Shown: positions 1 through 8,288, counted from the first letter of the stretch. The stretch is DNA of 41,593 bases from Acholeplasmataceae bacterium (GCA_016934015.1 JAFGTQ010000061.1:1-41593), one strand, 5' to 3'. Notes: generated from the letters alone by a model not told the origin. Translations and numbers: made by a program.

Positions 1-27
1 CATTTTGGTGTGCAAATTCATATAAAA

Positions 28-1041
28 TTATTTAATAAGACTAGCGAATTTCTTCACAGTACGAATCATTTGTGCTGTAAAGCTCATTTCGTTATCATAC
101 CATGACATGACTTTAACTAATTGTTTTCCATCATATTCGATTACTTGTGTTGTATGTGCATCATAAACTGATCCATAGTGAGTACCGATAACGTCTGAAG
201 AAACGATTGGATCAAAGCTGTACTTAAGTGTTTCATTCGCACCCTTTTTGAATGCTTCATCAACTAGTTCAAGTGTTACTGGCTTTTTAAGTTCAACTGT
301 TAAGTCAACAATAGAACCAGTAATCGTTGGAACACGTAATGCAGTACCGTCAAGTTTACCCTTTAAATGAGGTAAAACAAGACCGATTGCTTTAGCAGCA
401 CCTGTAGAACTTGGAATAATGTTTGAAGCTGCAGCACGACCACGACGAGCAAAAATTCCTTTTTTATGTGGTTGGTCCATGAGAGATTGGTCATTTGTGT
501 ATGCATGAACGGTTGTCATCATACCACCTACAACACCAAAATTATCATCTAAAACTTTAACGAGTGGTGCTAAGCAGTTCGTTGTACATGATGCTGCACT
601 GATAATTCTTTCTGAACCATCTAATACATTATCATTGACATTGTAAACAATTGTCTTCATTTCTCCAGTTGCAGGAGCACTGATTACAACTCTTTTCGCG
701 CCAGCTTCTAAATGCCAACCAGCTTTTTCAACATTTGTAAATAAACCTGTACATTCTAAGACAACATCAACACCGAGTTTGCCCCATGGTAAAGCTTTTG
801 GATCTTTTTCAGCAAAGATTGGAATAACTTTCCCATCAACCACGAGATTACTTTCATCAAATGATACACCATCATTCTTGAAATTACCTTGAGCTGTATC
901 ATATTTTAATAGATAAGCAAGTGTTTCAGCATCTGTCAAATCGTTAATTCCAACAATATCAAATTGTTTGTCATCAGCCATCAGACGAAATGCAAGACGA
1001 CCAATGCGGCCAAATCCGTTAATTGCTACTTTAATAGCCAT
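28..1041 (-). CDS. gapA: Glyceraldehyde-3-phosphate dehydrogenase, NAD-dependent
   Basis: Oxidises and phosphorylates glyceraldehyde 3-phosphate to 1,3-bisphosphoglycerate in cytosolic glycolysis. The 337-residue protein has the full family length. The NAD-binding start NGFGRIGR is at residues 8-15, the catalytic SCTTNC holds Cys152, and the base His179 sits in TVHAYT. I chose the ATG at 1041 because the protein then begins MAIKVAING and a strong AAGGAGGAG lies 9 bases upstream (1051-1059). The open frame extends 22 codons further, but that stretch has no family similarity and overlaps the promoter. The gene is monocistronic here, separate from pgk and tpiA some 18 kb away. Its promoter has a cre-like site upstream, so CcpA-type control is possible. 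The assignment is certain by motif. Confidence 0.98.
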   Translation of the reverse strand: MAIKVAINGFGRIGRLAFRLMADDKQFDIVGINDLTDAETLAYLLKYDTAQGNFKNDGVSFDESNLVVDGKVIPIFAEKDPKALPWGKLGVDVVLECTGLFTNVEKAGWHLEAGAKRVVISAPATGEMKTIVYNVNDNVLDGSERIISAASCTTNCLAPLVKVLDDNFGVVGGMMTTVHAYTNDQSLMDQPHKKGIFARRGRAAASNIIPSSTGAAKAIGLVLPHLKGKLDGTALRVPTITGSIVDLTVELKKPVTLELVDEAFKKGANETLKYSFDPIVSSDVIGTHYGSVYDAHTTQVIEYDGKQLVKVMSWYDNEMSFTAQMIRTVKKFASLIK

Positions 1042-1079
1042 ATTATAAATCTCCTCCTTGAAATGTTTTTCACATGAAT

Positions 1080-1107
1080 ATTTTACCATTACTGGCAATA
1101 TTTTCAA
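1080..1107 (-). promoter_or_regulatory. Predicted gapA promoter
   Basis: On the minus strand, a TTGAAA -35 (1102-1107) is followed after 16 bases by an extended -10, TGG-TAAAAT (TAAAAT at 1080-1085). This leaves a leader of about 30 bases to the gapA ribosome site. Confidence 0.6.
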
Positions 1108-1129
1108 ATATATTGACGCTGGTTCGTAA

Positions 1130-1144
1130 ATGTAAACGTTTTTG
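1130..1144. promoter_or_regulatory. cre-like site upstream of the gapA promoter
   Basis: ATGTAAACGTTTTTG matches the degenerate Bacillus catabolite-responsive element WTGNAANCGNWNNCW at all but the last two fixed positions, with the central CG intact. It lies about 65-70 bases upstream of the predicted gapA start point, where CcpA-activated genes of Bacillus often carry the site. It is also close to the divergent CYTH promoter. This is inference from a degenerate motif in AT-rich DNA. Confidence 0.35.
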
Positions 1145-1165
1145 CTTTCAATTAAACCCCTATTT

Positions 1166-1174
1166 TGTTATAAT
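1166..1174 (+). promoter_or_regulatory. Extended -10 promoter for the CYTH gene
   Basis: TGT-TATAAT (TATAAT at 1169-1174). No good -35 is visible at the usual spacing, so the extended -10 probably carries recognition. Confidence 0.55.
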
Positions 1175-1217
1175 TTAATTGCATACCAGTTCATAAAAAA
1201 TGAAGGATGGTGTCAAA

Positions 1218-1769
1218 ATGACAAAGAACATCGAGATTGAATTTAAAACCATTGTATCAAAAGACCAGTATGAAACATTACTTAAACGTTTCCAACTTGA
1301 GGATAACGTTTTTAAACAAGTAAATTATTATTTTGATACCGATGATTATCAACTTAATCAGAAGCAAGTTGTCCTTCGGATTCGTAAAAAGAGTGAAAAT
1401 TATTACAAAGTCACCTTAAAAAGTCAAAGTGATTTTGGAGCATATGAAAATCATTTATTACTTACAAAGTCACAAGCTGAAGAGATGATCCAACATGGTT
1501 TTCAAACAAAAGATTATTTTGATGATCTTGATTACTTTGTCACATTTAAGGTTAGCTTAGATAATTATCGTGTCAGTACTCCATACTTAGATGGCGTCTT
1601 ATTTCTGGATCGCTGTGAATATTGTAATACAGTGGATTATGAAATCGAATATGAAGTCAATAACTATCATGAAGGTCTAAAAATCTTTGAAAACTTTCTC
1701 AATGAACATGGAATTGATTATCAAGCCACAAAGCGAAAAAGTGAACGAGCATTTACATGTAAAAGATAG
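1218..1769 (+). CDS. CYTH-domain protein, probable inorganic triphosphatase (YjbK-like)
   Basis: CYTH proteins form a tunnel that binds triphosphate with a divalent metal and hydrolyses inorganic triphosphate or thiamine triphosphate. The 183-residue protein starts with the ExExK signature (EIEFK, residues 6-10). It continues with the basic LRIRKK strand and an acidic DYEIEYE strand near the C terminus, in the expected order. A start six codons upstream at 1200 is possible, but AAGGATGG at 1203-1210 sits correctly for the ATG at 1218. The closest known relatives by layout are the small Firmicutes YjbK proteins. The substrate cannot be told from sequence. A strong hairpin terminator begins inside the stop codon region. 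Confidence 0.85.
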   Translation: MTKNIEIEFKTIVSKDQYETLLKRFQLEDNVFKQVNYYFDTDDYQLNQKQVVLRIRKKSENYYKVTLKSQSDFGAYENHLLLTKSQAEEMIQHGFQTKDYFDDLDYFVTFKVSLDNYRVSTPYLDGVLFLDRCEYCNTVDYEIEYEVNNYHEGLKIFENFLNEHGIDYQATKRKSERAFTCKR

Positions 1770-1787
1770 CGTCGGCTATCTTTTTTT
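1762..1787 (+). terminator. Intrinsic terminator of the CYTH gene
   Basis: Perfect 9-bp stem (1762-1770 with 1775-1783), a GTCG loop and a run of T to 1787. The TAG stop codon lies within the 5' arm. Confidence 0.85.
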
Positions 1788-1792
1788 GTTTA

Positions 1793-1821
1793 TTGACATT
1801 CTACGCATTTAAAACTATAAT
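1793..1821 (+). promoter_or_regulatory. Consensus sigma-A promoter
   Basis: TTGACA (1793-1798) and TATAAT (1816-1821) with exactly 17 bases between: full consensus. It starts 6 bases after the previous terminator and serves the small membrane protein gene. Confidence 0.85.
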
Positions 1822-1849
1822 TAGTATAGAGAAAAGCGAGGAATTATTT

Positions 1850-2239
1850 ATGAAAGAACGTAGTTTACTACATTTTATGGCCGCAATGGTCGTTAGCATT
1901 CTTACTTTGATATCCTTTATCGTGATGTTCGCAACTTGGTCTAAAGCTTATGCAGATGACATTATCCCGGCATTTTATATTCTATTAATTCCTAGCGTCA
2001 TTTTGTGGTTAGGTTGGTTTATCGAAGATAATGGATTCCTTTTAGTTGGTTCTACAATTGTAACTCTTCTTTTTATTCAACATTTAAACACCATCTCGAT
2101 TTTAGGAAATGATATATTTATTACACCTTCTTATGCTCCGATTGTCAGAACCATTTATGTTCTAACATTTGGATTACTCCTAGGATCTGGTGTTTTAGGT
2201 TTCTTAGCTTCTTATTTTATCAATAAAAACAAAGCATAA
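1850..2239 (+). CDS. Small integral membrane protein of unknown function
   Basis: I do not recognise this protein. It has 129 residues and is largely hydrophobic. About four membrane segments are visible, beginning near residues 10-30, 38-55, 60-80 and 100-122, with short polar links and a lysine-rich cytoplasmic tail. The ATG at 1850 is preceded by GCGAGGAA. Longer reading through an upstream TTG at 1793 would overlap the -35 box and is rejected. It is a single-gene unit between a consensus promoter and a bidirectional terminator. The consensus promoter suggests good constitutive expression, but nothing in the neighbourhood points to a role. Confidence 0.75.
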   Translation: MKERSLLHFMAAMVVSILTLISFIVMFATWSKAYADDIIPAFYILLIPSVILWLGWFIEDNGFLLVGSTIVTLLFIQHLNTISILGNDIFITPSYAPIVRTIYVLTFGLLLGSGVLGFLASYFINKNKA

Positions 2240-2243
2240 AAAT

Positions 2244-2269
2244 AAGGGAATCCGAAGATTCCCTTTTTT
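2244..2269. terminator. Bidirectional terminator between the membrane protein gene and spx
   Basis: 9-bp stem (2244-2252 with 2257-2265), CGAA loop, T-run to 2269 on the plus strand, and an A-rich 5' flank that gives a T-rich tail on the minus strand. It serves both convergent genes. Confidence 0.8.
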
Positions 2270-2732
2270 ATTGGTGTTGTTGCTGACCCTTCTTTATTTC
2301 GTCAAAATAGCGTTTTAATGCGCTTTGATAGTCACAATGTTCACCCATTGGGCAATCAACACACATGATTAGTTCTCTAAGTCTCTTAGGAATAAACACG
2401 CGGATTTCTTCATCATTATACCCTACTTGCATTTTGTCATCATCAATAATAATCGGGCGTTTTAAAACGCTTGGATTATCAATAATAAACGCCTTGAGTT
2501 CACTAATACGCATATCTTCAACATCAAGATCTTGTTCTTTAAATACTTTTGATCTTGTTGAAATAATGTCCTCAAAACCATTCTCAGCGTTTTCTAACAT
2601 CCGGTCAATATCTTCTTCTGTTATCCGCTGATTGAAGAGGTTTTTTTCTTGATAAGAAATCTTATGATCATCTAGCCACTTTTTCGCTTTCCGACATGAC
2701 GAGCAACTTGGGGTTGTAAAAATTGTAATCAT
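2268..2732 (-). CDS. spx: Spx/ArsC-family transcriptional regulator with a cysteine-rich C-terminal extension
   Basis: Spx binds the alpha C-terminal domain of RNA polymerase and redirects transcription under thiol stress. The 154 residues begin with the thioredoxin-like fold and the redox switch CSSC (residues 10-13). The Gly52 region (ENGFED) that contacts RNA polymerase and the KRPIIID segment with Arg92 are present. This separates it from true arsenate reductases. Bacillus Spx is about 131 residues; this one runs on with CVDCPMGEHC (Cys124, Cys127, Cys133) and a glutamine/histidine tail. It is monocistronic with its own promoter and a leader of roughly 75 bases. Confidence 0.88.
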   Translation of the reverse strand: MITIFTTPSCSSCRKAKKWLDDHKISYQEKNLFNQRITEEDIDRMLENAENGFEDIISTRSKVFKEQDLDVEDMRISELKAFIIDNPSVLKRPIIIDDDKMQVGYNDEEIRVFIPKRLRELIMCVDCPMGEHCDYQSALKRYFDEIKKGQQQHQ

Positions 2733-2811
2733 TGTCTTCCTCCTTCTTGGAGCATAGGTTTCAGCCTATAGCACATGGTAAAGTGTCTATCCAGGATTTC
2801 CCTGCTGCTTA

Positions 2812-2840
2812 ATTATATAATTATTTAGATGTTTTTTCAA
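2812..2840 (-). promoter_or_regulatory. Predicted spx promoter
   Basis: TTGAAA (complement of 2835-2840), 17 bases, then TATAAT (complement of 2812-2817). The leader between it and the ATG holds two small stems: CAGG/CCTG, and ATAGG/CCTAT just before the AAGGAGGAAG ribosome site. Confidence 0.7.
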
Positions 2841-2912
2841 CACTGGTTTAGACATTTATCATGATTTACCATATTTCAACTTCATCGATTAGGAAAAACT
2901 TACAAAATGCAT

Positions 2913-2918
2913 TATAAT
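2913..2918 (+). promoter_or_regulatory. Predicted -10 element for pepF
   Basis: TATAAT 31 bases before the pepF start. The -35 is poor (TTAGGA about 18 bases upstream). Confidence 0.45.
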
Positions 2919-2948
2919 GATAAAAAAGACTATGAAAGGACCTATATT

Positions 2949-4712
2949 ATGTCAACCTGGAATTTATCTATTTTCTACCCAAATTTAGAAGCATGGGAAA
3001 ATGATTTAAAGCTTTTTCAACCTCACATTGAGAAACTCGCTTCTTTTCAGGGCAAGCTCCATAATTTTGAAGATTTTAAAGCGTTTTATCTTGCTGAAGA
3101 GGAAGCCTCAAAATTGCTTTATAAGCTTTATGCTTACATTCACTTAAGTAGCGATTTAAATTTGAAGAATCAAGTAAATTCTTCAAAATATCAACAATTA
3201 TTGTTATTATTATCACAACTAAGTCAAAAAACTTCGTTTGTTTCACCTGAACTCATCTCGATTGGTGAAGAAAAAATCATGGCTTTTGTTGATAAAGATG
3301 CTTTCTTAAAAACTTATCGTTTTCAAATGCAAAAGCTCTTCTTCCAACAAAAGCATGTCTTATCTGCAGAACAAGAAAAGATTTTATCCAATTTTGGACC
3401 CACACGTAGCATTCCATCATCGCTCTATCAAGGTTTAGCAATTGTGGATGCTAATGATGAAAAGATTACTTTAAGTAACGGAAAAGAGTTAACAATCACA
3501 CAATCAAATTATCGCTCTTTGATTCCAACTGTTCCAACTGCTGAAGATCGTAGACTTATTTTTGAAGCTGCTTTTAAGCGTTATAAAACAAATAAAACAG
3601 CGTTCGCGAGTACCTATAATTTAGTTTTACAACAACTTGCTGCAAACTTTAAATCACGGAATTACGCATCAGCACTTGAAGCAGCATTATTTGGAAATAA
3701 TATTCCTGTAGAAGTCTTTCACAATTTAAAAGATGTTGCTTATGAAAATACTGCTTCAATCAAGCGATATATTAGACTTAGAATGAAGGCTTTAAGTTTA
3801 GAAAAATATCATACTTACGATCGTTTCTTACAACTTACGAAGGATGAAACGAAATATTCATTTGAAGAAGCTCGAAAGATCTTCTTTAAATCGATTGAAA
3901 AATATGATCAAGAATTCATTAATCATCAAAAAGATGCTGTTAAAGATGGTTTTGTCGATGCATACCCACAAGATGGCAAGCGTACTGGTGCTTATTCTTC
4001 TGGTTTCTATGGATATCATCCATACATTTTGTTAAACCATGATGAAACATTAGATTCAGTATTTACTCTTGCCCATGAAGCCGGTCACAGTGCACATACT
4101 TTATTTTCAAATGAAAACCAACCGATGGCTTCAGCAGATTATACAATCTTTGTAGCTGAAATCGCATCAACCTTTAATGAGCATGGTTTACTTGATTATT
4201 TAATTTCCCAATCTACCTCAAAGAATCAAAAAATCGCACTTTTAGAAAAAGCACTTGACGGTATTATGGGAACATTCTTTAGACAAACTTTATTTGCTAC
4301 ATTTGAATTTGAAGCGAATAAATTGGTTGAACAAGGGATCCCAATTACCGATGAATCTTTATCTAAAATCATGATTGATTTATACAAACATTATTACGAT
4401 TTAGACATTACTGAAGAAGATGGTAAACAATATGTATGGGCATACATTCCTCATTTATTCCATACACCATTTTATGTTTATCAATATGCAACAAGTTACA
4501 GTGCTTCATTAAAAATTTATGAAAATGTGAAAAATAATGTACCTGGAGCAATGGATAACTTTAAAGGTTTGTTAAAGTCTGGTGGTAGTGATTATCCGGT
4601 TAACCAAGCTGCGAAAGCTGGAGCAGATTTAACAAATAAAGAAACATTCATGGCAGTCATCACACGTTTTAACAGTTTGATTGATCAACTAGAGAAAGTA
4701 CTTGAAGAATAA
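2949..4712 (+). CDS. pepF: Oligoendopeptidase F, M3 family zinc metallopeptidase
   Basis: A cytosolic zinc peptidase that cuts oligopeptides of roughly 7-17 residues, so it would feed on peptides brought in by the opp transporter at the other end of the window. At 587 residues it is the usual PepF length. The zinc motif HEAGH is at residues 376-380 and the third ligand Glu404 lies in FVAEIASTFNEH, as in the family. The start at 2949 gives MSTWNLSIFYP with GAAAGGA 8 bases upstream. The upstream in-frame ATG at 2907 lies before the -10 box. The 3' end overlaps the -35 box of the trpS leader promoter. Confidence 0.95.
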   Translation: MSTWNLSIFYPNLEAWENDLKLFQPHIEKLASFQGKLHNFEDFKAFYLAEEEASKLLYKLYAYIHLSSDLNLKNQVNSSKYQQLLLLLSQLSQKTSFVSPELISIGEEKIMAFVDKDAFLKTYRFQMQKLFFQQKHVLSAEQEKILSNFGPTRSIPSSLYQGLAIVDANDEKITLSNGKELTITQSNYRSLIPTVPTAEDRRLIFEAAFKRYKTNKTAFASTYNLVLQQLAANFKSRNYASALEAALFGNNIPVEVFHNLKDVAYENTASIKRYIRLRMKALSLEKYHTYDRFLQLTKDETKYSFEEARKIFFKSIEKYDQEFINHQKDAVKDGFVDAYPQDGKRTGAYSSGFYGYHPYILLNHDETLDSVFTLAHEAGHSAHTLFSNENQPMASADYTIFVAEIASTFNEHGLLDYLISQSTSKNQKIALLEKALDGIMGTFFRQTLFATFEFEANKLVEQGIPITDESLSKIMIDLYKHYYDLDITEEDGKQYVWAYIPHLFHTPFYVYQYATSYSASLKIYENVKNNVPGAMDNFKGLLKSGGSDYPVNQAAKAGADLTNKETFMAVITRFNSLIDQLEKVLEE

Positions 4713-4730
4713 TTCATATTCAGTTATAAT
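4702..4730 (+). promoter_or_regulatory. Promoter of the trpS T-box transcript
   Basis: TTGAAG (4702-4707), 17 bases, TATAAT (4725-4730). The -35 lies inside the last codons of pepF. Confidence 0.75.
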
Positions 4731-4736
4731 GAAATT

Positions 4737-4939
4737 GCAATGAAGAGGAAGAGTAACTTACAAATGTTGATTTAGAGAGTCAGTGGAAGGTGAAAACTGA
4801 TGAGACTAGTGAGCGAATGGACCTTGGAGCAAACAAAACGGATCAATTGATCCATAAGGGCTAGATGCTAATCTAGAACTAAGGTGGCACCGCGTATAAA
4901 AATACGTCCTTAGATTTTTCTAAGGGCGTTTTATTTTTT
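4737..4939 (+). promoter_or_regulatory. T-box riboswitch, tRNA-Trp specific, controlling trpS
   Basis: The leader senses uncharged tRNA and decides between terminator and antiterminator. The conserved T-box AAGGTGGCACCGCG is at 4881-4894. A loop-E pair (AGTA at 4752-4755 facing GAA at 4815-4817) brackets the specifier codon TGG (4818-4820), a tryptophan codon. The acceptor-binding bulge reads TGGC, which would pair with a GCCA tRNA end, as expected for the G discriminator of bacterial tRNA-Trp. The terminator is a 10-bp stem (4904-4913 with 4920-4929) followed by T-rich sequence. Confidence 0.95.
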
Positions 4940-4953
4940 GGAAAGGAAAATAT

Positions 4954-5952
4954 ATGAAAAGATTATTATCAGGCATCCAGCCTACAGGCAAATTAACGTT
5001 AGGAAACTATATTGGTGCATTGCAGCAATTCGTGAAATTACAAGATGAACTAGAGGACACTGAACTCTTCATTTTTATTGCTGACTTACATGCTATTACA
5101 ATACCTCAAAATCGTCAAGAGTTAAAGAAAAATATCCGAAGCGTTGCTGCACTCTATGTGGCATGTGGATTAGATCCAAATAAAGTTAACCTTTTTGTTC
5201 AATCTGAAATACCTGAACATGCTCAATTAGGTTATGTCATGGAATCAACTGCTTATGTTGGTGAAATGGAAAGAATGACACAGTATAAAGATAAAAAGGG
5301 TAAACAAGCTGAAGGTATAAGAACATCTTTATTAACCTATCCAGCGCTTATGGCAGCTGATATATTACTTTATGATGCTGACATCGTTCCAATTGGTGAT
5401 GATCAAAAACAACATCTCGAATTGACACGTAATTTAGCCGTTCGGTTTAATAACGCTTATGGACAAACCTTTACAGTGCCTGAAGGATATTACACAAAAA
5501 CTGGTGCTCGAATTATGTCATTAACTGAACCGACTAAAAAAATGTCAAAAAGTGCTGAGAATCCAAAATCATATATTCTTCTGCTTGATGATTTAGCTCA
5601 GGTTCGAAATAAAATCAAGAGTGCCGTTACCGATTCAGATGGTTTGATTAAATATGATCCAAAGAAAAAACCAGGAATCTCTAATCTTTTAACTATTTAC
5701 AGTGCGTTAACAGAATACTCGATTAAACAGCTTGAAGAAATGTATGAAGATAAAAATTATCAAGTATTTAAAGCTGATTTAGCAGAAATAGTTGCTGATG
5801 CATTACGACCAATACAAAGTAAATATTTTGAGATTATGAATGGTACAGAATTGGATAAAATTCTAGATCATGGTGCTGAAAAAGCACGAGTAGTTGCACA
5901 GAGAAAGTTAGTAAAAGTATATAAAAAACTAGGTTTAGGAAGAATACGATAA
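4954..5952 (+). CDS. trpS: Tryptophanyl-tRNA synthetase
   Basis: Class I synthetase that charges tRNA-Trp. The 332-residue length is normal for bacterial TrpRS. The HIGH-equivalent is in PTGKLTLGNY (residues 10-19) and KMSKS is at 196-200. The start has GAAAGGA 7 bases upstream and follows the T-box terminator directly. Regulation is by the T-box leader, so it responds to uncharged tRNA-Trp. The gene is followed by a strong terminator and is convergent with the lipid kinase gene. Confidence 0.98.
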   Translation: MKRLLSGIQPTGKLTLGNYIGALQQFVKLQDELEDTELFIFIADLHAITIPQNRQELKKNIRSVAALYVACGLDPNKVNLFVQSEIPEHAQLGYVMESTAYVGEMERMTQYKDKKGKQAEGIRTSLLTYPALMAADILLYDADIVPIGDDQKQHLELTRNLAVRFNNAYGQTFTVPEGYYTKTGARIMSLTEPTKKMSKSAENPKSYILLLDDLAQVRNKIKSAVTDSDGLIKYDPKKKPGISNLLTIYSALTEYSIKQLEEMYEDKNYQVFKADLAEIVADALRPIQSKYFEIMNGTELDKILDHGAEKARVVAQRKLVKVYKKLGLGRIR

Positions 5953-5953
5953 A

Positions 5954-5984
5954 AAATGGATGCCCAGGCATCCATTTATTTTTT
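5954..5984. terminator. Bidirectional terminator between trpS and the lipid kinase gene
   Basis: Stem AAATGGATGC (5954-5963) with its complement at 5968-5977 and a CCAG loop. There are T-rich tails on both strands, and the minus-strand stop codon of the kinase lies in the arm. Confidence 0.85.
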
Positions 5985-6824
5985 ACTAAAAGCTTCAGTT
6001 TCAATCGATGAAATAGGATATTCATTTTCACCATCGATTTGAAGATAAACCGGTTGATCCATTTCAAATGAAATTTTTTGGCCAATATAACAGTCCACAA
6101 ACTTCTTAAAATGGATATGCCAACCAAAATATATCGTTGGAAAGATGAGGATTAACAACCATTTCGGAATATTCTTCACAATAATTAAATGAAGATTTTC
6201 TTCATTTCGATCAGCTTGTGGTGCAATTTTCATACCTCCACCAAAATAACAACCATTCATAATCGACGCAAGCCATAATTTATCTTCATGAAAACTTTTT
6301 CCATCGATGGTGATTTTGGCTGCTACAGGTTTAAACTTTGCAAAGCCTTCAAAGGAATGTCTGAAATAATTGATTTTATTTTTTTTAAAATGTGAATGAT
6401 TAACTAAATATGCAATATATCCATCTAATCCACCACCTACGCCATTCAAAAATAGACGTTTCTTTTGATTATAAGTAATCGTAGGTAAATGTTCTAAAAA
6501 TGGAGATATTAAAACTAATTTTTCTTTTGTTTTCAAACTGCGAACAAAATCATTTCCCGTTCCAGCTTGATACATATAAATCTTTTGCTTGATTTCTTTA
6601 TGATTAATCGCATTCACCAACCGATTAATTGTCCCATCCCCACCCACGATAATAATTCTATCATCATGATTAAGTTGATTCACAAATCGATCTACATCAT
6701 GAATTTCAAGCAAACTATATGTTTCAACATGATTGCCAAATGTTTCCAAATGTGTCACAATCTTTTTAATAAACTTCGGGTTTTTCCCATTCCGAGAAAG
6801 TGGATTAAACAATAAAATATCCAT
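5976..6824 (-). CDS. Diacylglycerol/lipid kinase family protein (DgkB/YegS type)
   Basis: Soluble lipid kinases of this family phosphorylate diacylglycerol to phosphatidic acid at the membrane face and recycle lipid. The 282-residue protein has the nucleotide-binding GGDGT at 61-65 inside IIIVGGDGTINRLVNAI and the AGTGNDF motif at 87-93, followed by the beta-rich C-terminal lobe. The start has GTGAGG 6-11 bases upstream. It lies 7 bases downstream of tyrS and probably shares its T-box-controlled transcript. The lipid substrate is not certain; DgkB is the likeliest, given the length and Firmicutes context. Confidence 0.85.
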   Translation of the reverse strand: MDILLFNPLSRNGKNPKFIKKIVTHLETFGNHVETYSLLEIHDVDRFVNQLNHDDRIIIVGGDGTINRLVNAINHKEIKQKIYMYQAGTGNDFVRSLKTKEKLVLISPFLEHLPTITYNQKKRLFLNGVGGGLDGYIAYLVNHSHFKKNKINYFRHSFEGFAKFKPVAAKITIDGKSFHEDKLWLASIMNGCYFGGGMKIAPQADRNEENLHLIIVKNIPKWLLILIFPTIYFGWHIHFKKFVDCYIGQKISFEMDQPVYLQIDGENEYPISSIETEAFSKK

Positions 6825-6831
6825 ATGAACC

Positions 6832-8076
6832 TCACTTTATCATAGCAAGCGCGTAATTCTTCTTTCCACGACGAATAATTAAATAATGATTGAATAATGT
6901 TTTATCTTTTGTTAAAGTCGCATCAATTGAAGTTGCTTTTTCGTCATTCACGACAATCGCTCCACTTTGGATAAATTGTCGAGCTTCTCTTTTAGATGAT
7001 GCTAATTTAAGATCCACTAAAACATCAAGAATAAGTGTGCCATTTTCAATTGTCTTTGATTCTAATACTTTTTCTAAAATAATGAATTCTTCCTCAGAAA
7101 GTGATTGAAAATCACCTGAAAACAAAGCTTCAGTCACTTTAATTGCTTGTTTAAGAGCTTTTTCACCATGAACAAGTGCCACAACTTCAGCAGCTAATTC
7201 TTTTTGTGCTAAACGTTTTTCAGGAGCTTCTTGATGATCCTTCATCAATTCGATGATATCATTTTTTGATTTTAAAGTCAGTTGTTTTAAATAATTTTCA
7301 ACATCTTGATCAGATGCATTTAAAAAGTATTGATAGAGTTCATAAGGTGAAGTCAACTCACGATCTAGCCATAATGCACCTGATTCACTTTTACCAAACT
7401 TTGATCCATCCGCTTTTAATAAAAGAGGTGAACTTAAACCTATTGCTTCACTGTTCTCACCTTCCAATTTACGGATGAGTTCTAAGCCTGTTGTAATATT
7501 TCCCCATTGGTCAGAACCACCAAATTGCAATTTGCAATCGTAGTTTTTATAGAGATGATGAAAATCAATCGCTTGTATCAGCATATATGAAAATTCGGTG
7601 TAGCTAATTCCAATTTCAAGTCGACGTTGAACTGTATCTTTCGCAATCATGTAATTTACTGAAAAAAGCTTACCATAATCACGTAAAAACGAAATCATAT
7701 CGATATTTTTAATCCAATCATAATTATTGACATAAATTGAATTTGATTCTGGTAAAAACGATGATAATTGTGTTTTAATTTTTTCTGCATTCGCTAATGA
7801 TTCATCAAGTGTCAATAATTTACGTTCTGCTGTTTGTCTCGGATCTCCAATCAATCCAGTTGCTCCACCAATTAAAACAATAGGTTTATGCCCATATTTC
7901 TGTAAAAGGAGCATGCGAACAACTTGGACTAAATGTCCAACGGTTAAAGATTCTCCAGTTGGATCAAATCCACAATAAAATGTGACATGATCATCATTGA
8001 GTAATATCTTTGTTTTTTCTTCGTTGCTGACGTCTTTAATTAAGCCACGCCATATTAGTTCTTCATATAAATTCAT
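6832..8076 (-). CDS. tyrS: Tyrosyl-tRNA synthetase
   Basis: Class I synthetase for tRNA-Tyr. The 414-residue protein has [12 protein letters not shown] with the HIGH equivalent at 45-49, the tyrosine-binding region FGGSDQWGN (185-193) and KFGKS at 226-230. An S4-like RNA-binding domain occupies about 350-410. It ends in TGA after Met-Ile-Lys, direct evidence that UGA is a stop here. A T-box leader precedes it and the lipid kinase gene follows after 7 bases. Confidence 0.98.
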   Translation of the reverse strand: MNLYEELIWRGLIKDVSNEEKTKILLNDDHVTFYCGFDPTGESLTVGHLVQVVRMLLLQKYGHKPIVLIGGATGLIGDPRQTAERKLLTLDESLANAEKIKTQLSSFLPESNSIYVNNYDWIKNIDMISFLRDYGKLFSVNYMIAKDTVQRRLEIGISYTEFSYMLIQAIDFHHLYKNYDCKLQFGGSDQWGNITTGLELIRKLEGENSEAIGLSSPLLLKADGSKFGKSESGALWLDRELTSPYELYQYFLNASDQDVENYLKQLTLKSKNDIIELMKDHQEAPEKRLAQKELAAEVVALVHGEKALKQAIKVTEALFSGDFQSLSEEEFIILEKVLESKTIENGTLILDVLVDLKLASSKREARQFIQSGAIVVNDEKATSIDATLTKDKTLFNHYLIIRRGKKNYALAMIK

Positions 8077-8096
8077 CGTTATATCCTTCCTTTTTT

Positions 8097-8253
8097 AAAT
8101 AAAAACGTCCTTAGAAACTCTAAGGACGTATAAATATACGCGGTACCACCTTAGTTCTAGAATATATTCTAGCACTTATTTTCAATAAAATCTCCACAAG
8201 TGTAATTCGAACTTAATTTTCTCTCCATGTTTCACCCTCATGAAGTCTCTATC
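8097..8253 (-). promoter_or_regulatory. T-box riboswitch, tRNA-Tyr specific, controlling tyrS
   Basis: On the minus strand the T-box AAGGTGGTACCGCG is the complement of 8139-8152. The specifier TAC (complement of 8202-8204) follows a GAAT loop-E segment. The acceptor bulge TGGT pairs with ACCA, which fits tRNA-Tyr and differs from the TGGC of the trpS leader. The terminator is a perfect 10-bp stem (8105-8114 with 8120-8129) with a T-run towards tyrS. Confidence 0.95.
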
Positions 8254-8258
8254 TTAGG

Positions 8259-8288
8259 TTTAAAAAGTTTCTACTTTTCTTATGTCAA
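8259..8288 (-). promoter_or_regulatory. Promoter of the tyrS T-box transcript
   Basis: Consensus TTGACA (complement of 8283-8288) with a weaker -10 TTTAAA or TTTTAA 17-18 bases downstream. It lies just after the ccpA-like stop codon, and I see no terminator for that gene. Confidence 0.6.

Noticed and set aside
2268-2732. Arsenate reductase ArsC
   Set aside because: The CSSC motif, the Gly52 region and the absence of the ArsC arginine triad pattern favour Spx.
2733-2811. A known riboswitch in the spx leader
   Set aside because: Two short stems are present, but no motif of a riboswitch class I know.
5834-6127. Open frame on the minus strand over trpS and the lipid kinase gene
   Set aside because: It is a shadow of the two real genes and the terminator between them, with no family features.
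6567-6815. Plus-strand open frame inside the lipid kinase gene
   Set aside because: Antisense to a well-supported gene, with no ribosome site and no recognisable product.
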